Source: Brevundimonas vesicularis (GTDB taxonomy: Bacteria; Pseudomonadota; Alphaproteobacteria; Caulobacterales; Caulobacteraceae). From it: a stretch of DNA of 64,000 nucleotides. Of the stretch, positions 45,557 through 55,790 are shown piece after piece. Within the stretch, counting starts at the first letter, position 1, and each line of letters starts with the position of its first letter. The notes under the pieces are model-generated. The model was not told where the DNA came from and made no database searches. It was given only the letters and a program-made list of their open reading frames with translations. A program made the translations under genes and the position numbers. The stretch lies in assembly GCF_027105095.1 (NCBI RefSeq), contig NZ_CP114278.1:1860001-1924000 (forward strand), in the 5' to 3' direction.

Positions 45557-47283
45557 CCGAAGGTGAAGGCGAAGACCTGAACGCCGGGATCCAGGAACTC
45601 GATCTCGAACGTCCGTTCGCGCACCGCGCCCGTCTGACGGACCAGTTGGTACAGCCGCTCGCCGTCGACCCGGCCAAGGCCTTGAGCGTCGATGTCGCTG
45701 CCGGCGTTCGCGCCCGGCGCCGCGCCATCGATCCGGACGCGGAAGCGGACGGGTGCGCCCGGCTTGCTGGGCCCCATGACAAGATGGAGATCGCGCGCCT
45801 TGAAGCGGAAGGCGATACGGCCGCCGCCCGTCTGCAGGTCGGCATGCTCACGCGTCACGCGCCAGCGGCCCGACAGGCTCCAATCGTTCAGTTTCAGCGG
45901 CGCGGCGACATAGTCCTTGATCACGTCGTTGGCCAAACCGCCGGGAGAGCGGAAGTTCTCAGCGCGGCCATAGCCGGCGTAGGTCTCCGGCGATGCGACC
46001 TGGGCCATGTCGGCGGCGGCCTCTGCGCCCTGAGCCTGGACCGTGACGACGTTGCTGGCGACGTTCGCGGCGCCCGCCTCTTTCAGAAGCTGTTGGATCA
46101 CGCGTTCGGAGCCCGCATAGTCCCCTTCGCCGAAATGGTGGTGACGGACCTGCCCCTTTGCGTCGATGAAGTAGTGGGCGGGCCAGTACTGGTTCTTGAA
46201 CGCACGCCAGACGGCGAACTCATTGTCCATGGCGACCGGATAGGTGATGCCAAGGCGCTGGACGTTCTGGCGGACGTTGGCCTCGGATTTCTCGAAGGCG
46301 AACTCGGGCGTGTGCACGCCGATCACCACCAGACCCTGGTCCTTGTACTTCTCGGCCCAGGCGCGGACGTAGGGGATGGAGCGGATGCAGTTGATGCAGG
46401 AGTAGGTCCAGAAATCGACCACCACCACCTTGCCCTTCAACTGCTCGGTCGTGAGCGGCGGTGTGTTGATCCAGGTCGTCGCGCCCGTCAGCGGCGGCAT
46501 CACCGCTTCGACCGGCAGATTGGCCAGATCGGCCGGGGCTTGGTTCGTCGGCATGCTGCGCCCGATCCCGCCCAGCAGCGCCTGTTCGATCCGACCCGTG
46601 CTGGCGGCCGAAATCCGGGTCAACAGTCCCCTGTCCGCACCCAGACCGATGATGACCACGCCGATCAGCACCAGCACGCCCAGGCCGCGCCGCACCCATT
46701 CGCCGACGCCAAGCGCGCCTTTCATGGCCTTGAACACGCGACCGCCGACCAATAGGGCCAGACCCAGTGATGTCGCCGCGCCTGCTGCATAGGCTAGCAG
46801 CAGAACCGTCGTTCCGACGCCGGCGCCCTGAAGCGCTGCGCCCGTCAGTATCACGCCCAGAATGGGTCCGGCGCACGGCGCCCAGAGCAGCCCTGTGGCG
46901 ACGCCGAGCAGCAGGGACGAGCGCACGTTGCCCTGATCGCTGCCCTGGCGCTCGGCGCGATCGGTCAGCCAGGACCCCGCCGCCACGAACGTCCGCATCA
47001 GGCGATCGCCCACGGCCGGAAACAGCAGGCTGACGCCCAGCACCGCCATGACGGCCAAGGCGATCCAGCGCCCGACCTCATTGGCCCGAACCGCCCAGCC
47101 ACCGCCCAGCGCCGCCAGCGTCGCCACGCCCGCAAAGGTCACGGCCATCCCGAGCAACAACGGCAAACCGTTGCGGATGAACGGCCGATCGGGCCGCGCG
47201 AAGACGAAGGGCAGAACCGGCAGGATGCAGGGACTGACGATGGTCAGAACGCCGGCGAGATAGGAGAGTAGGAACAGGATCAT
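45553..47283 (-). CDS. Cytochrome c biogenesis/thioredoxin fusion DipZ
   Basis: I use the ATG at 47283 (576 residues; GTG at 47313 possible). An N-terminal CcdA-like membrane domain (about 1-240) has paired cysteines in VSPCILP and WAPCAGP. A thioredoxin/AhpC-like domain follows with VDFWTYSCINC (about 300-310). The C-terminal part (about 430-576) is a beta-rich domain seen in DipZ homologues. It passes electrons from cytoplasmic thioredoxin to the periplasm. The partner substrate is unknown. Confidence 0.9.
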   Translation of the reverse strand: MILFLLSYLAGVLTIVSPCILPVLPFVFARPDRPFIRNGLPLLLGMAVTFAGVATLAALGGGWAVRANEVGRWIALAVMAVLGVSLLFPAVGDRLMRTFVAAGSWLTDRAERQGSDQGNVRSSLLLGVATGLLWAPCAGPILGVILTGAALQGAGVGTTVLLLAYAAGAATSLGLALLVGGRVFKAMKGALGVGEWVRRGLGVLVLIGVVIIGLGADRGLLTRISAASTGRIEQALLGGIGRSMPTNQAPADLANLPVEAVMPPLTGATTWINTPPLTTEQLKGKVVVVDFWTYSCINCIRSIPYVRAWAEKYKDQGLVVIGVHTPEFAFEKSEANVRQNVQRLGITYPVAMDNEFAVWRAFKNQYWPAHYFIDAKGQVRHHHFGEGDYAGSERVIQQLLKEAGAANVASNVVTVQAQGAEAAADMAQVASPETYAGYGRAENFRSPGGLANDVIKDYVAAPLKLNDWSLSGRWRVTREHADLQTGGGRIAFRFKARDLHLVMGPSKPGAPVRFRVRIDGAAPGANAGSDIDAQGLGRVDGERLYQLVRQTGAVRERTFEIEFLDPGVQVFAFTFG

Positions 47284-47416
47284 GGCGCGGCCTGACGAGG
47301 GTGTGTCACTCACATACGCACGGCGGAGCGGTTTGGTGACTCACCAGCGCGCTTATCCGCCAATCTGGCGTCTTACGGGCTAGACTTCCCGCTTCCGATC
47401 CCCGATTCGCAGAGCC

Positions 47417-49618
47417 ATGACGATCCACGCCCCGCCGCCGGAAGGCGGCCGCATCATTGACGAGCCGATGGAGACGGCGCTCAGCCGCCGCTATCTGGCC
47501 TACGCCCTGTCGACCATCACCAACCGCGCGCTGCCGGACGTGCGTGACGGGTTCAAACCCGTGCACCGGCGCATCCTTTACGCCATGCATCAGATGCGGC
47601 TGAACCCACAGGCGGCGGCGCGCAAATGCGCCAAGGTCGTCGGCGAGGTGATGGGCGGATACCACCCCCACGGCGACGCCTCGATCTATGAAGCCCTGGT
47701 GCGCCTGGCTCAGGATTTCGCTCAGCGTTATCCGCTGGTCGATGGTCAGGGGAACTTCGGCAATATCGACGGTGATAGCGCCGCGGCCATGCGCTACACC
47801 GAGTGCAAGCTGACGCCGGCCGCGGTCCTGCTGCTGGACGGCATCGATCAGGACGCCGTCGATTTCCGGCCCACTTATGACGATCAGGACGAAGAGCCGA
47901 TCGTCCTGCCGGCCGGCTTCCCGAATCTGCTGGCCAATGGTTCGTCCGGCATCGCGGTCGGCATGGCCACCTCGATCCCGCCGCACAATGTCGGCGAACT
48001 GATCGACGCCTGCCTACTGCTGCTAGAGCGACCGGACGCGACGACCGAGGACCTGGTGCAGCATGTGCCGGGTCCCGACTTCCCGACCGGGGGCGTTGCG
48101 GTTGAAGGCCATGCCTCCATCCTGGACGCCTATGAGACGGGCAGGGGCGGTGTGCGCCTGCGCGCGCGCTGGGAGACCGAGGATCTGGGGCGGGGGGTTT
48201 GGCGGATCATCGTCACCGAAATGCCCTATCAGGTGCAGAAGTCGCGCCTGATCGAGGCGCTGGCGGACCTGATCGAGCACAAGAAGGCACCTCTGCTGGG
48301 AGATGTGCGCGACGAATCGGCCGAGGATATTCGCCTGATCCTCGAGCCCAAGAACCGCACCATCGAGCCTGAAATGCTCATGGAAAGCCTATTCAAGCTG
48401 TCCGATCTGGAGGTCCGCTTCCCGATCAACATGAACGTGCTGGACGCCAGCGGCACGCCGCGCGTCATGGGGCTGAAAGACTGTCTGCGCGCCTTCCTGG
48501 ATCACCGCCGCGAGGTGCTGAACCGCCGTTCGCAATGGCGGATTGAGCGGGTCGAGAAGCGGCTGCATCTGCTGGAAGGCCTACGGATCGTCTTCCTCAA
48601 CCTGGACGAAGTGATCCGCATCGTCCGCGAGGAGGAGCAGCCCAAGGCCGTCCTGATCGCGCGTTTCGGTCTGACGGAAGTTCAGGCCGACTTTATCCTC
48701 GACACCCGGCTGCGTCAGTTGGCGCGGCTGGAAGAGATGACGATCGAAAAGGAATTCAATGTCCTGTCTGAAGAACTTGCCAATCTGAAAGCGCTGACGT
48801 CGTCAGAAGGCAAACAATGGAAGGCGATCTCCAAGGAATTGGAGGCGGTGCGCAAGGCGTTGATCTCTCCGCGACGGACCACGATCGCAGAGGCGGTTGA
48901 TACGTCCGCCTTCGTCGCGCCCGAGGCCTTCATTCCGCGCGAGGCGATCACCGTCATACTGTCGGAACGCGGCTGGATCCGCGCCGCCAAGGGCAAGGTC
49001 GAGGATCCGGCGGAGCTGAAGTTCAAGGAAGGCGACCAACTCGCCTACCTCGTCCCGGCCTATACGACCGACAAGTTGCTGGTGGCGGCGTCGGACGGGC
49101 GCATCTTCACCATCGGCGCGGACAAGCTGGCGTCCGGACGCGGCCATGGCGAGCCGTTGCGCCTGATGATCGATCTGGACGAGAAGGCCGAGATCATCAA
49201 CGTGCTGGCGCACCAGCCGGGCGGCAAGCTGCTGATCGCATCTAAGGCCGGATACGGCTTCATTGCGCCGGAAGACGACACGCTGGCGCAGAAGCGCAGC
49301 GGCAAGCAGGTGTTGAACGGCGAAATGTTGGCGGTGCTGCGGGTGACAGGCGATCACGTCGCAACGATCGGCGAGAACATCAAGACGCTGATCTTCCCTC
49401 TCGCGGAATTGCCAGAAATGGGACGTGGCAAGGGCGTAAAGCTGCAAAGCTTTAAACAGGGCGGCCTCGCCGACATCACCGTCTTCAACGCCGAGAACGG
49501 GCCGGAGTGGGCCGACGGCGGCGGACGTCGTCGCAACTGGCTCGACTGGAAAGACTGGCTGGGCAAACGCGCCGGCGCCGGTCGCCAGGGCCCCAGAGGC
49601 CTGCGGAAGTTCAGATAA
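47417..49618 (+). CDS. parC: DNA topoisomerase IV subunit A
   Basis: A 733-residue GyrA/ParC protein. The breakage domain has [14 protein letters not shown] [17 protein letters not shown] (about 36-52), [27 protein letters not shown] and the catalytic Tyr127 in AMRYTE. It lacks a full gyrase-type C-terminal spiral: a shorter beta domain with irregular blades ends the protein. Length and tail indicate ParC. It acts with ParE (51103-53187) to decatenate chromosomes. Confidence 0.93.
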   Translation: MTIHAPPPEGGRIIDEPMETALSRRYLAYALSTITNRALPDVRDGFKPVHRRILYAMHQMRLNPQAAARKCAKVVGEVMGGYHPHGDASIYEALVRLAQDFAQRYPLVDGQGNFGNIDGDSAAAMRYTECKLTPAAVLLLDGIDQDAVDFRPTYDDQDEEPIVLPAGFPNLLANGSSGIAVGMATSIPPHNVGELIDACLLLLERPDATTEDLVQHVPGPDFPTGGVAVEGHASILDAYETGRGGVRLRARWETEDLGRGVWRIIVTEMPYQVQKSRLIEALADLIEHKKAPLLGDVRDESAEDIRLILEPKNRTIEPEMLMESLFKLSDLEVRFPINMNVLDASGTPRVMGLKDCLRAFLDHRREVLNRRSQWRIERVEKRLHLLEGLRIVFLNLDEVIRIVREEEQPKAVLIARFGLTEVQADFILDTRLRQLARLEEMTIEKEFNVLSEELANLKALTSSEGKQWKAISKELEAVRKALISPRRTTIAEAVDTSAFVAPEAFIPREAITVILSERGWIRAAKGKVEDPAELKFKEGDQLAYLVPAYTTDKLLVAASDGRIFTIGADKLASGRGHGEPLRLMIDLDEKAEIINVLAHQPGGKLLIASKAGYGFIAPEDDTLAQKRSGKQVLNGEMLAVLRVTGDHVATIGENIKTLIFPLAELPEMGRGKGVKLQSFKQGGLADITVFNAENGPEWADGGGRRRNWLDWKDWLGKRAGAGRQGPRGLRKFR

Positions 49619-49621
49619 TCG

Positions 49622-49660
49622 CCCCCCCCCCCCCGTCGGTTCTAGAACAGGACCGACGGG
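49622..49660. other. 13-base C run and hairpin between convergent genes
   Basis: Thirteen C residues (49622-49634) lie just after the parC stop. They overlap the left arm of a hairpin: CCCGTCGGT (49632-49640) pairs with ACCGACGGG (49652-49660), with an 11-base loop. The right arm lies inside the last codons of the FAD oxidoreductase gene. It may end transcription from both sides, but no U run follows on either strand. Confidence 0.55.
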
Positions 49661-51054
49661 TTCATGATCCGCTTCGGATCGATGGCTCTGCGGATGGCGG
49701 CCATGGTTTCGATCTCGAGCGGGGACTTGTAGCGCTTGACCTCTTCGGTCTTCAGCCGGCCCAACCCGTGTTCGGCGGAGATGGAGCCGTCATAGGTTCC
49801 GACCACGTCGTGAACCACTTGCGAGCCTTCCTTCCACCGGGCGATGAAGGCGGGGATGTCCTGACCGACGCCCGGCAGGATGTCGTAGTGCAGATTGCCG
49901 TCGCCGACATGGCCGAAGACCGAGATGCGCGCGCCGGGATGGAAGCGTTCGACGGCGGCGGAGGCCTCGTCGATGAAGTCGGCGATGCGGCTGATGGGGA
50001 CGGAGACGTCGTGTTTCCAGCCGCCGCCCTCTGGCTTGAGCGCCGCCGAATGTTCTTCTCGCAGACGCCAGAAGGCGGCGCGCTGAGCGTCGTTCTGGGC
50101 GATGGCGGCGTCGGTGATCAGGCCTTGTTCGAAGGCGACCTCCAACAGGGCCTCCATCTGGGCCTCGCCGCCGCCGGGCGTACCGGAGGCGATCTCGATC
50201 AGGACATACCACTCGGGCGTCGAGTCCAGCGGCTCGCGGGTGTCGGGGATGTTCTTGAGGACCAGTTCCATCCCGAGGCGCTTCATCAGTTCGAAGGCCT
50301 CCACCCCGCCGCCCGTCTCGGCCTTGGCGCGTGCGAGCAGTTCGACGGAGGCGGCGGCGGTTTCCAGCCCGACCACCGCGATGGCGCGCGAGCGCATGAT
50401 GGGGAAGAGTTTTAGGGTGGCGGCGGTGACGACGCCCAATGTGCCCTCGGCGCCGATCAGCAGCTGTTTCAGATCGTAGCCGGTGTTGTCCTTACGCAGC
50501 CGCTTGAGGCCGTTGAAAATCTCGCCGTTGGGCATGACCGCCTCAAGGCCCAGCACCAGGTCGCGCATCATGCCATAGCGCAGCACCTGGGTACCGCCAG
50601 CGTTGGTCGAGATGACGCCGCCTACGGTCGCTGAACCTTCTGCCGCTAGGCTGAGCGGAAAGTAGCGGCCGGCCGCCGTCGCCGCCTGCTGCGCCTCAAG
50701 CAGGGTCAGGCCGGCCTCCACCGTCATGGCGTCGTCGAGCGGGGTCACATCGCGGACGGCGCGCATCTTGCGGGTCGACAGCAGGACCTCGCCGAAGGGG
50801 ATCTGGCCGCCGACCAAGCCGGTGCCGCCGCCTTGGGGCGTGATGGCGACGCCCTCTTGAGCGCAGATCGTCACAGCGCGCGCAACCTCTTCCGTGGAAC
50901 GTGGGGTCAGCAGAATCGGCGTGTCGCCCGTCCAGCGATTGCGCCATTCGGTCAGATGTGGCGCGATGACATCCGGGTCCTGGGTCCAGCCGCCCGGACC
51001 GAGCGCGGCCTTTAGTTCGTCAAGCACGGCGGCGGAGGGGGCGGGCGTCTGCAT
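49642..51054 (-). CDS. FAD-binding oxidoreductase (glycolate oxidase/D-lactate or D-2-hydroxyglutarate dehydrogenase type)
   Basis: A 470-residue protein. The N-terminal PCMH domain has VAITPQGGGTGLVGGQIPFGEVLLS (about 69-93) and SLAAEGSATVGGVISTNAGG (about 134-153). The C-terminal FAD-linked oxidase domain ends in HVGDGNLHYDI (about 382-392) and EHGLGRLK (about 429-436). It oxidises a D-2-hydroxyacid and probably reduces the quinone pool or ETF. The hydroxyacid cannot be fixed from sequence. Confidence 0.88.
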   Translation of the reverse strand: MQTPAPSAAVLDELKAALGPGGWTQDPDVIAPHLTEWRNRWTGDTPILLTPRSTEEVARAVTICAQEGVAITPQGGGTGLVGGQIPFGEVLLSTRKMRAVRDVTPLDDAMTVEAGLTLLEAQQAATAAGRYFPLSLAAEGSATVGGVISTNAGGTQVLRYGMMRDLVLGLEAVMPNGEIFNGLKRLRKDNTGYDLKQLLIGAEGTLGVVTAATLKLFPIMRSRAIAVVGLETAAASVELLARAKAETGGGVEAFELMKRLGMELVLKNIPDTREPLDSTPEWYVLIEIASGTPGGGEAQMEALLEVAFEQGLITDAAIAQNDAQRAAFWRLREEHSAALKPEGGGWKHDVSVPISRIADFIDEASAAVERFHPGARISVFGHVGDGNLHYDILPGVGQDIPAFIARWKEGSQVVHDVVGTYDGSISAEHGLGRLKTEEVKRYKSPLEIETMAAIRRAIDPKRIMNPSVLF

Positions 51055-51102
51055 GCCCCCTTTTGTCAGGCGTCGCCGTGCGTTGGAAGGGCCGCGACGC
51101 CG

Positions 51103-53187
51103 TTAGACGTCGAGTTCTTCTTTCACGAACTGGGCATTTTCCTGAATGAACTGGAAGCGGGCGTCGGCGCGCTTGCCCATCAGGCGTTCCACCAGATCTT
51201 CGATACTGGCCTCAGCGTCGGGCACAGTGATCCGCGCGAGCGTGCGTTTCTTGGGGTCCATAGTGGTCTCCTTAAGCTGGGAGGCCATCATTTCGCCCAG
51301 CCCCTTGAACCGGCCGATCTCGGTCTTCTTGCCTTTGAAGACGGTCGCCAGCAACTCGTCGCGATGGGCGTCGTCACGGGCATATTCGCTCAAGGGGCCG
51401 GCGCTGATGCGGTACAGCGGCGGAAGGGCCATGAATACCCGGCCCTGACGGATCGTCTCGGGCATGACGCGGTAGAAGAAGGTGATCAGCAGGGCCGCGA
51501 TGTGGGCGCCGTCCACGTCGGCGTCGGTCATGATGACGATCCGCTCGTAGCGCAGGTCGTCGATGTTGAACCGGTTGCCGGGCTGGACGCCCAAGGCCAA
51601 CGCCAAGTCAGACAGTTCGACGTTGGCGCGCAGCTTGTCGGCGGTGGCGGAAGCGACGTTCAGAATCTTGCCGCGCAGGGGCAGGATCGCCTGGGTCGTG
51701 CGGTCGCGCGCCTGTTTGGCCGAGCCGCCCGCCGAATCGCCTTCGACGATGAAGAGTTCGGTGCCTTGGGCCGACTGGCGGCTGCAGTCCGACAGCTTGC
51801 CGGGCAGGCGCAGCTTGCGGGTGGCGGCGGCGCGCTGGACCTCCTTGTCCTTACGGCGGCGTAGCCGATCCTCGGCACGATCGACGACGAAGCCCAGCAG
51901 GGCGTTGGCCTGTTTGGGGCTCTCGGTCAGCCAGTGGTCCAGCGGGTCGCGCAGCAGCTGCTCCACGATGCGCGCACCCTCAGGCGAGGACAGACGGTCC
52001 TTGGTCTGGCCTTGGAATTCGGGATTGCGGATGAAGACGCTGATAAGGGCACCGGCGTTGGCGATGACGTCCTCGGCGGTGATGATCGCGGCGCGCTTCT
52101 CGTTGGTCAGTTCGCCGTAGGATTTCAGCCCCTTGACCAGGGCGGCGCGGAAGCCGGCCTCGTGGGTGCCGCCGTCGGGGGTGGAGACGGTGTTGCAGTA
52201 GGACTGGATGAAGCCGTCGGATTCGCCGAAGCCGATCGGCGACCAGGTGACGGCCCATTCGAAAGCGCCCGCTTCGCCTTGACGCTCGGCGCGGCCGGCG
52301 AAAGTCGGGGTGACGGTCTCCAACTGACCGATACGGTCGATCAGGGCGTCGGCCAGGCCGCCGGGGAAATGCAGACTGGCTTGGGCGGGAGTGGCGTCGG
52401 TGATCCGCTCTGGCGCGCAGGTCCAGCGGATCTCAACACCGCGGAACAGATAGGCCTTTGATCGCGCCATGCGGAATAGACGAGCGGGCTTGAACGCCGC
52501 ACCCATGCCGAAGATTTCGTCGTCGGGCTTGAAGCGGATCAGGGTGCCGCGCTTCTTGGACGGGCCGATCTGCTGGATCGGGGCCAGGACGTGGCCGCGA
52601 CTGAAGGCCTGTTTCCATTCGAAACCGTCGCGCCAGACCGTGACCTCGACGCTCTCGCTCAGGGCGTTGACGACCGAGACGCCGACGCCGTGCAAACCGC
52701 CAGAAGTTTCATAGGCTTTGCCGGAAAACTTGCCGCCCGAGTGCAGCACAGTCATAACGACTTCCAGCGCCGACTTGCCGGGGTGTTTGGGGTGGGGGTC
52801 CACCGGAATGCCGCGTCCGTCGTCGCGCACCGACAGATAGCCGTCGGCGTCCAGATCGACGGTGATCAGCTTGGCGTGCTTCGCCACCGCCTCGTCCATG
52901 GCGTTGTCCAGGACTTCGGCGAACAGGTGGTGCAGGGCGCGCTCGTCGGTGCCGCCGATATACATGCCGGGGCGTTTGCGAACGGGTTCAAGCCCTTCCA
53001 GCACCTCAATGGAGGAGGCGTAATAGCCGGTGGCGGCCGCCGTCGTCGCTGTGGCCTGAACAGGTGGCGGCGCGGGGGTTGGGGCGATAATGAGCGCAGC
53101 CGCAGGCGGGGTCACCGCAACAGGCTTGGGCGGCTCGGGTTTGCGAGCTTCGGGTTCGTCGTCAAAAGCGAAGAGGTCGGCGGCCAT
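51103..53187 (-). CDS. parE: DNA topoisomerase IV subunit B
   Basis: A 694-residue protein. After a Pro/Ala-rich extension of about 55 residues comes the GHKL ATPase: LEGLEPVRKRPGMYIG (about 63-78), DNAMDEAV (about 92-99), DDGRGIPV, GGLHGVG. The TOPRIM region is EGDSAGGSAKQARDR (about 487-501) with DADVDGAHI later. The absence of gyrase-type insertions and the pairing with parC indicate ParE. The start overlaps the end of the O-antigen-ligase gene by 26 bases. Confidence 0.93.
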   Translation of the reverse strand: MAADLFAFDDEPEARKPEPPKPVAVTPPAAALIIAPTPAPPPVQATATTAAATGYYASSIEVLEGLEPVRKRPGMYIGGTDERALHHLFAEVLDNAMDEAVAKHAKLITVDLDADGYLSVRDDGRGIPVDPHPKHPGKSALEVVMTVLHSGGKFSGKAYETSGGLHGVGVSVVNALSESVEVTVWRDGFEWKQAFSRGHVLAPIQQIGPSKKRGTLIRFKPDDEIFGMGAAFKPARLFRMARSKAYLFRGVEIRWTCAPERITDATPAQASLHFPGGLADALIDRIGQLETVTPTFAGRAERQGEAGAFEWAVTWSPIGFGESDGFIQSYCNTVSTPDGGTHEAGFRAALVKGLKSYGELTNEKRAAIITAEDVIANAGALISVFIRNPEFQGQTKDRLSSPEGARIVEQLLRDPLDHWLTESPKQANALLGFVVDRAEDRLRRRKDKEVQRAAATRKLRLPGKLSDCSRQSAQGTELFIVEGDSAGGSAKQARDRTTQAILPLRGKILNVASATADKLRANVELSDLALALGVQPGNRFNIDDLRYERIVIMTDADVDGAHIAALLITFFYRVMPETIRQGRVFMALPPLYRISAGPLSEYARDDAHRDELLATVFKGKKTEIGRFKGLGEMMASQLKETTMDPKKRTLARITVPDAEASIEDLVERLMGKRADARFQFIQENAQFVKEELDV

Positions 53188-54508
53188 TCACATAGTCTGA
53201 GGCGATTCGGGACCGGGTCTGGTAGGCCCGTGAGGCCGGTCGAGCAAGCGGCGCACGAACCGGGGCCGGATCAAAGGTCACGGCGCGGGCCATAATCGCC
53301 AGCATCAGAATCCACGGCAGGTTGGCGTGGGTCAGCAGGACGCTCTCTGAAAGGCTCAAGGCGGTGAAGGCGGACAGATAGGCGATGCTCCAATAGCCTT
53401 CGCGCGCACCGAGCCCGTTCGTGCGCGCGATGACGAAGATCGCAGAGATTGCCATGACGGCGCCCACCGCCAACGCACCGGGCCAGCCCAGCTGCACGAG
53501 CAGATCGATCCATCCGTTGTGGGCTGAGGGGACGGGCCATTGGGTCTCGATGCGGATTTCGCGCGCAGGGATCGAGTCCACGCCCCAGAAGGCGCTGAAG
53601 CCATAGCCCGTCCAAGGGCGCTCAGCGACCTTTCGCATCAAGGCTTCCCAGATCAGGGTGCGGCCTGTCAGTGACGGGTCCTTGCCCAGCGCCTCGAGGA
53701 TCGCGGCGGAGTCGGAGTTCCACAGCCAGGTCGCGCCCGCCGCAAGGATGACAGCAAGCCAAACGCCGATGACGGTGATGACGGCGCCGCCCTGTTTCAA
53801 CGCCCACCACCCGCCGATCATGCCTAGGCCCAGGCCCCAGCACAGAAGCGACGTCTTGGATTGGGTGGCGAGCACCAGGAGCGTGGTCAGGCCCAATGTC
53901 AGAAGGCAAATCCAGAACCGATGGCTGCGTCCGGCGAGATGATCGGCGGCCAGGGTCGCTGCCGCGGAGACGGCGCCCACCACCATGACCAGCCCCATCT
54001 GGTTCTTCTCGTACCAGAGGCCGCGCCACAGGCCGGCGTTGTCGAACTGGTGCACCCCGACCTTCGGATAGCCGAAAACCATGATCAGGCTGCCGACCGC
54101 CATCACCAGACAGGTGTACATCAGGACGCGCGGCAGGGCATCGTCACGGAAGCGGGCGCCCAGATAGATGGCGAAGGCGCTGTTGATCGCCATGGCGATA
54201 ACGCGGCGCTCCGTGACCTCGGGGTCGATGGACCAGTATTTCGAGACGAAACACGGGGCGACCAGGGCGAACATCATCAGCCATGCCGGCCAGGCGCGGA
54301 TAACCTTGTCGAAACGAAAGACGATCAGGCCGGCGATGACGGCATAGACGGGCAGCCAGATGAACCGCAGGATCGGCGTCTCGACCTGGGTCGGCGCGAT
54401 GACGGGCGCGATAAGGGCGCCGGTCAGCATGAAGACGACGAAGCCGGCCGCCCACTGTTCCCACAGCGGCGGAGAATCATCCGGAGTCTGGACAGGCGGT
54501 TCGCGCAC
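53162..54508 (-). CDS. O-antigen ligase/polymerase-like (Wzy_C) membrane protein
   Basis: A 448-residue protein with about 11 to 12 hydrophobic segments. A large periplasmic loop in the Wzy_C region holds TGYGFSAFWGVDSIP (about 298-312) and PSAHNGWIDLLVQLGWPGA (about 327-345), with the conserved His seen in WaaL-type ligases. It should join a lipid-linked glycan to an acceptor, or polymerise it, at the periplasmic face. Its partner glycan is unknown; the cluster at 1-5878 is a possible source but is distant. Confidence 0.83.
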   Translation of the reverse strand: MREPPVQTPDDSPPLWEQWAAGFVVFMLTGALIAPVIAPTQVETPILRFIWLPVYAVIAGLIVFRFDKVIRAWPAWLMMFALVAPCFVSKYWSIDPEVTERRVIAMAINSAFAIYLGARFRDDALPRVLMYTCLVMAVGSLIMVFGYPKVGVHQFDNAGLWRGLWYEKNQMGLVMVVGAVSAAATLAADHLAGRSHRFWICLLTLGLTTLLVLATQSKTSLLCWGLGLGMIGGWWALKQGGAVITVIGVWLAVILAAGATWLWNSDSAAILEALGKDPSLTGRTLIWEALMRKVAERPWTGYGFSAFWGVDSIPAREIRIETQWPVPSAHNGWIDLLVQLGWPGALAVGAVMAISAIFVIARTNGLGAREGYWSIAYLSAFTALSLSESVLLTHANLPWILMLAIMARAVTFDPAPVRAPLARPASRAYQTRSRIASDYVNGRRPLRF

Positions 54509-54531
54509 GGGCGCACAGTCCTTTGCGGCGC

Positions 54532-55710
54532 TTAAGGAACCGTGAGCGCGGCGGTGAAGGCGGCGAGGCCCTGTTCGAGATCGGCGACAAGGTCCGCAGG
54601 ATCTTCAAGACCGACATGAAGTCGGATCAATTCGCCCTCAAGCACAGGCGGATGGTGGCGGTAGGCCATCTGATGGGTCTCATGAGTGATCAGGCTTTCG
54701 AACCCGCCCCAGGAATAGCCTAGGCCGAACAGGGTCAGGGCGTTCAGCAAGGCCTCGCCCGCCGCCTTGTCTCCGCCCTTCATGACCACGCCCATCAGGG
54801 ACGCCGCGCCAGTGAAATCTCGCCGCCACACGTCATGGCCGATCGAGCCGGGCAGGGGTGGGTAAAGGACGCGGGACACCTCGGGCCGAGCGTGCAGCCA
54901 CTCCGCGACGATCAAGGCCGACCGCGCCTGTTCAGCATAGCGCAGCGGCAAGGTCCGCAGCCCGCGCAGCGCAAGCCAGGCGTCATCGGGCGACACATGC
55001 CAGCCGAGGTCCTCGATCGTGTCGCCGATGGCGCGCAGGCAGGCGGGGTCGTTTGAAGCGATACTGCCCATCAGCACGTCCGAATGACCGCCGACATATT
55101 TGGTGACAGCCTGAACGCTGACATCCACGCCATGGGCCAGCGGACGATAGGCCAGGCCGGCGGCCCAGGTATTATCGACCACCGTCAGGACGCCTCGCGC
55201 GCGGCAGGCCTTGGCCAGGGCGGTGACATCGACCATCTCGAATGTGAGAGAGGCTGGCGACTCCATCAGCACCAACCGCGTGCGTTCGCCAATTGCGGCC
55301 AGAACAGTCTGCGCATCTGCGTCTGCGGGCAAAAAACGGGTCGTGACGCCGCGGGCCGATTGATACCGACTCAGGAACCGGCGCGTCGGACCATAGACGG
55401 CGTCTGTCGTGATCACCTCGTCGCCAGGCCTCAAAAGCGCCAGTAGCGGAACCGTGACGGCCGCAAGACCCGACGGAACGAGAAAGGCGTCCTTTGCCCC
55501 CTCCAGATCGGCCAGGACGCGGCGAAGATCGCGTGCTGCGCTGGCGCCGCTGAGCCCATAGGTCGGCCCGTCGGTCTCGTCGCGCATGACGGCCGCGCTA
55601 TCGCTCAACATCGTCGAGGCGCGTTCGATCGGCGGATTGACGCCGCGCCGGCCCTGGCCGCGTCGCGTGGCGGCGGCGATCAGGCGGGTGCGGTCCGAAA
55701 GCGGAGACAT
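54532..55710 (-). CDS. metC: Cystathionine beta-lyase
   Basis: A 392-residue PLP enzyme of the Cys/Met metabolism family. The PLP lysine is in SVQAVTKYVGGHSDVLMG (about 210). LVLMESPASLTFEMVD and VDNTWAAGL (about 176-184) give the ring-stacking and aspartate sites, and GYSWGGFESL in the C-terminal domain is typical of cystathionine beta-lyase. It turns cystathionine into homocysteine, pyruvate and ammonia. Confidence 0.9.
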   Translation of the reverse strand: MSPLSDRTRLIAAATRRGQGRRGVNPPIERASTMLSDSAAVMRDETDGPTYGLSGASAARDLRRVLADLEGAKDAFLVPSGLAAVTVPLLALLRPGDEVITTDAVYGPTRRFLSRYQSARGVTTRFLPADADAQTVLAAIGERTRLVLMESPASLTFEMVDVTALAKACRARGVLTVVDNTWAAGLAYRPLAHGVDVSVQAVTKYVGGHSDVLMGSIASNDPACLRAIGDTIEDLGWHVSPDDAWLALRGLRTLPLRYAEQARSALIVAEWLHARPEVSRVLYPPLPGSIGHDVWRRDFTGAASLMGVVMKGGDKAAGEALLNALTLFGLGYSWGGFESLITHETHQMAYRHHPPVLEGELIRLHVGLEDPADLVADLEQGLAAFTAALTVP

Positions 55711-55790
55711 GGCCCCTCCGATGGGTTGCGGATCGGTCCCTAAAGGCCTCTAAAGCCAGCGGGGCGCAAGCGGCGAGGGATAGAAACGCG

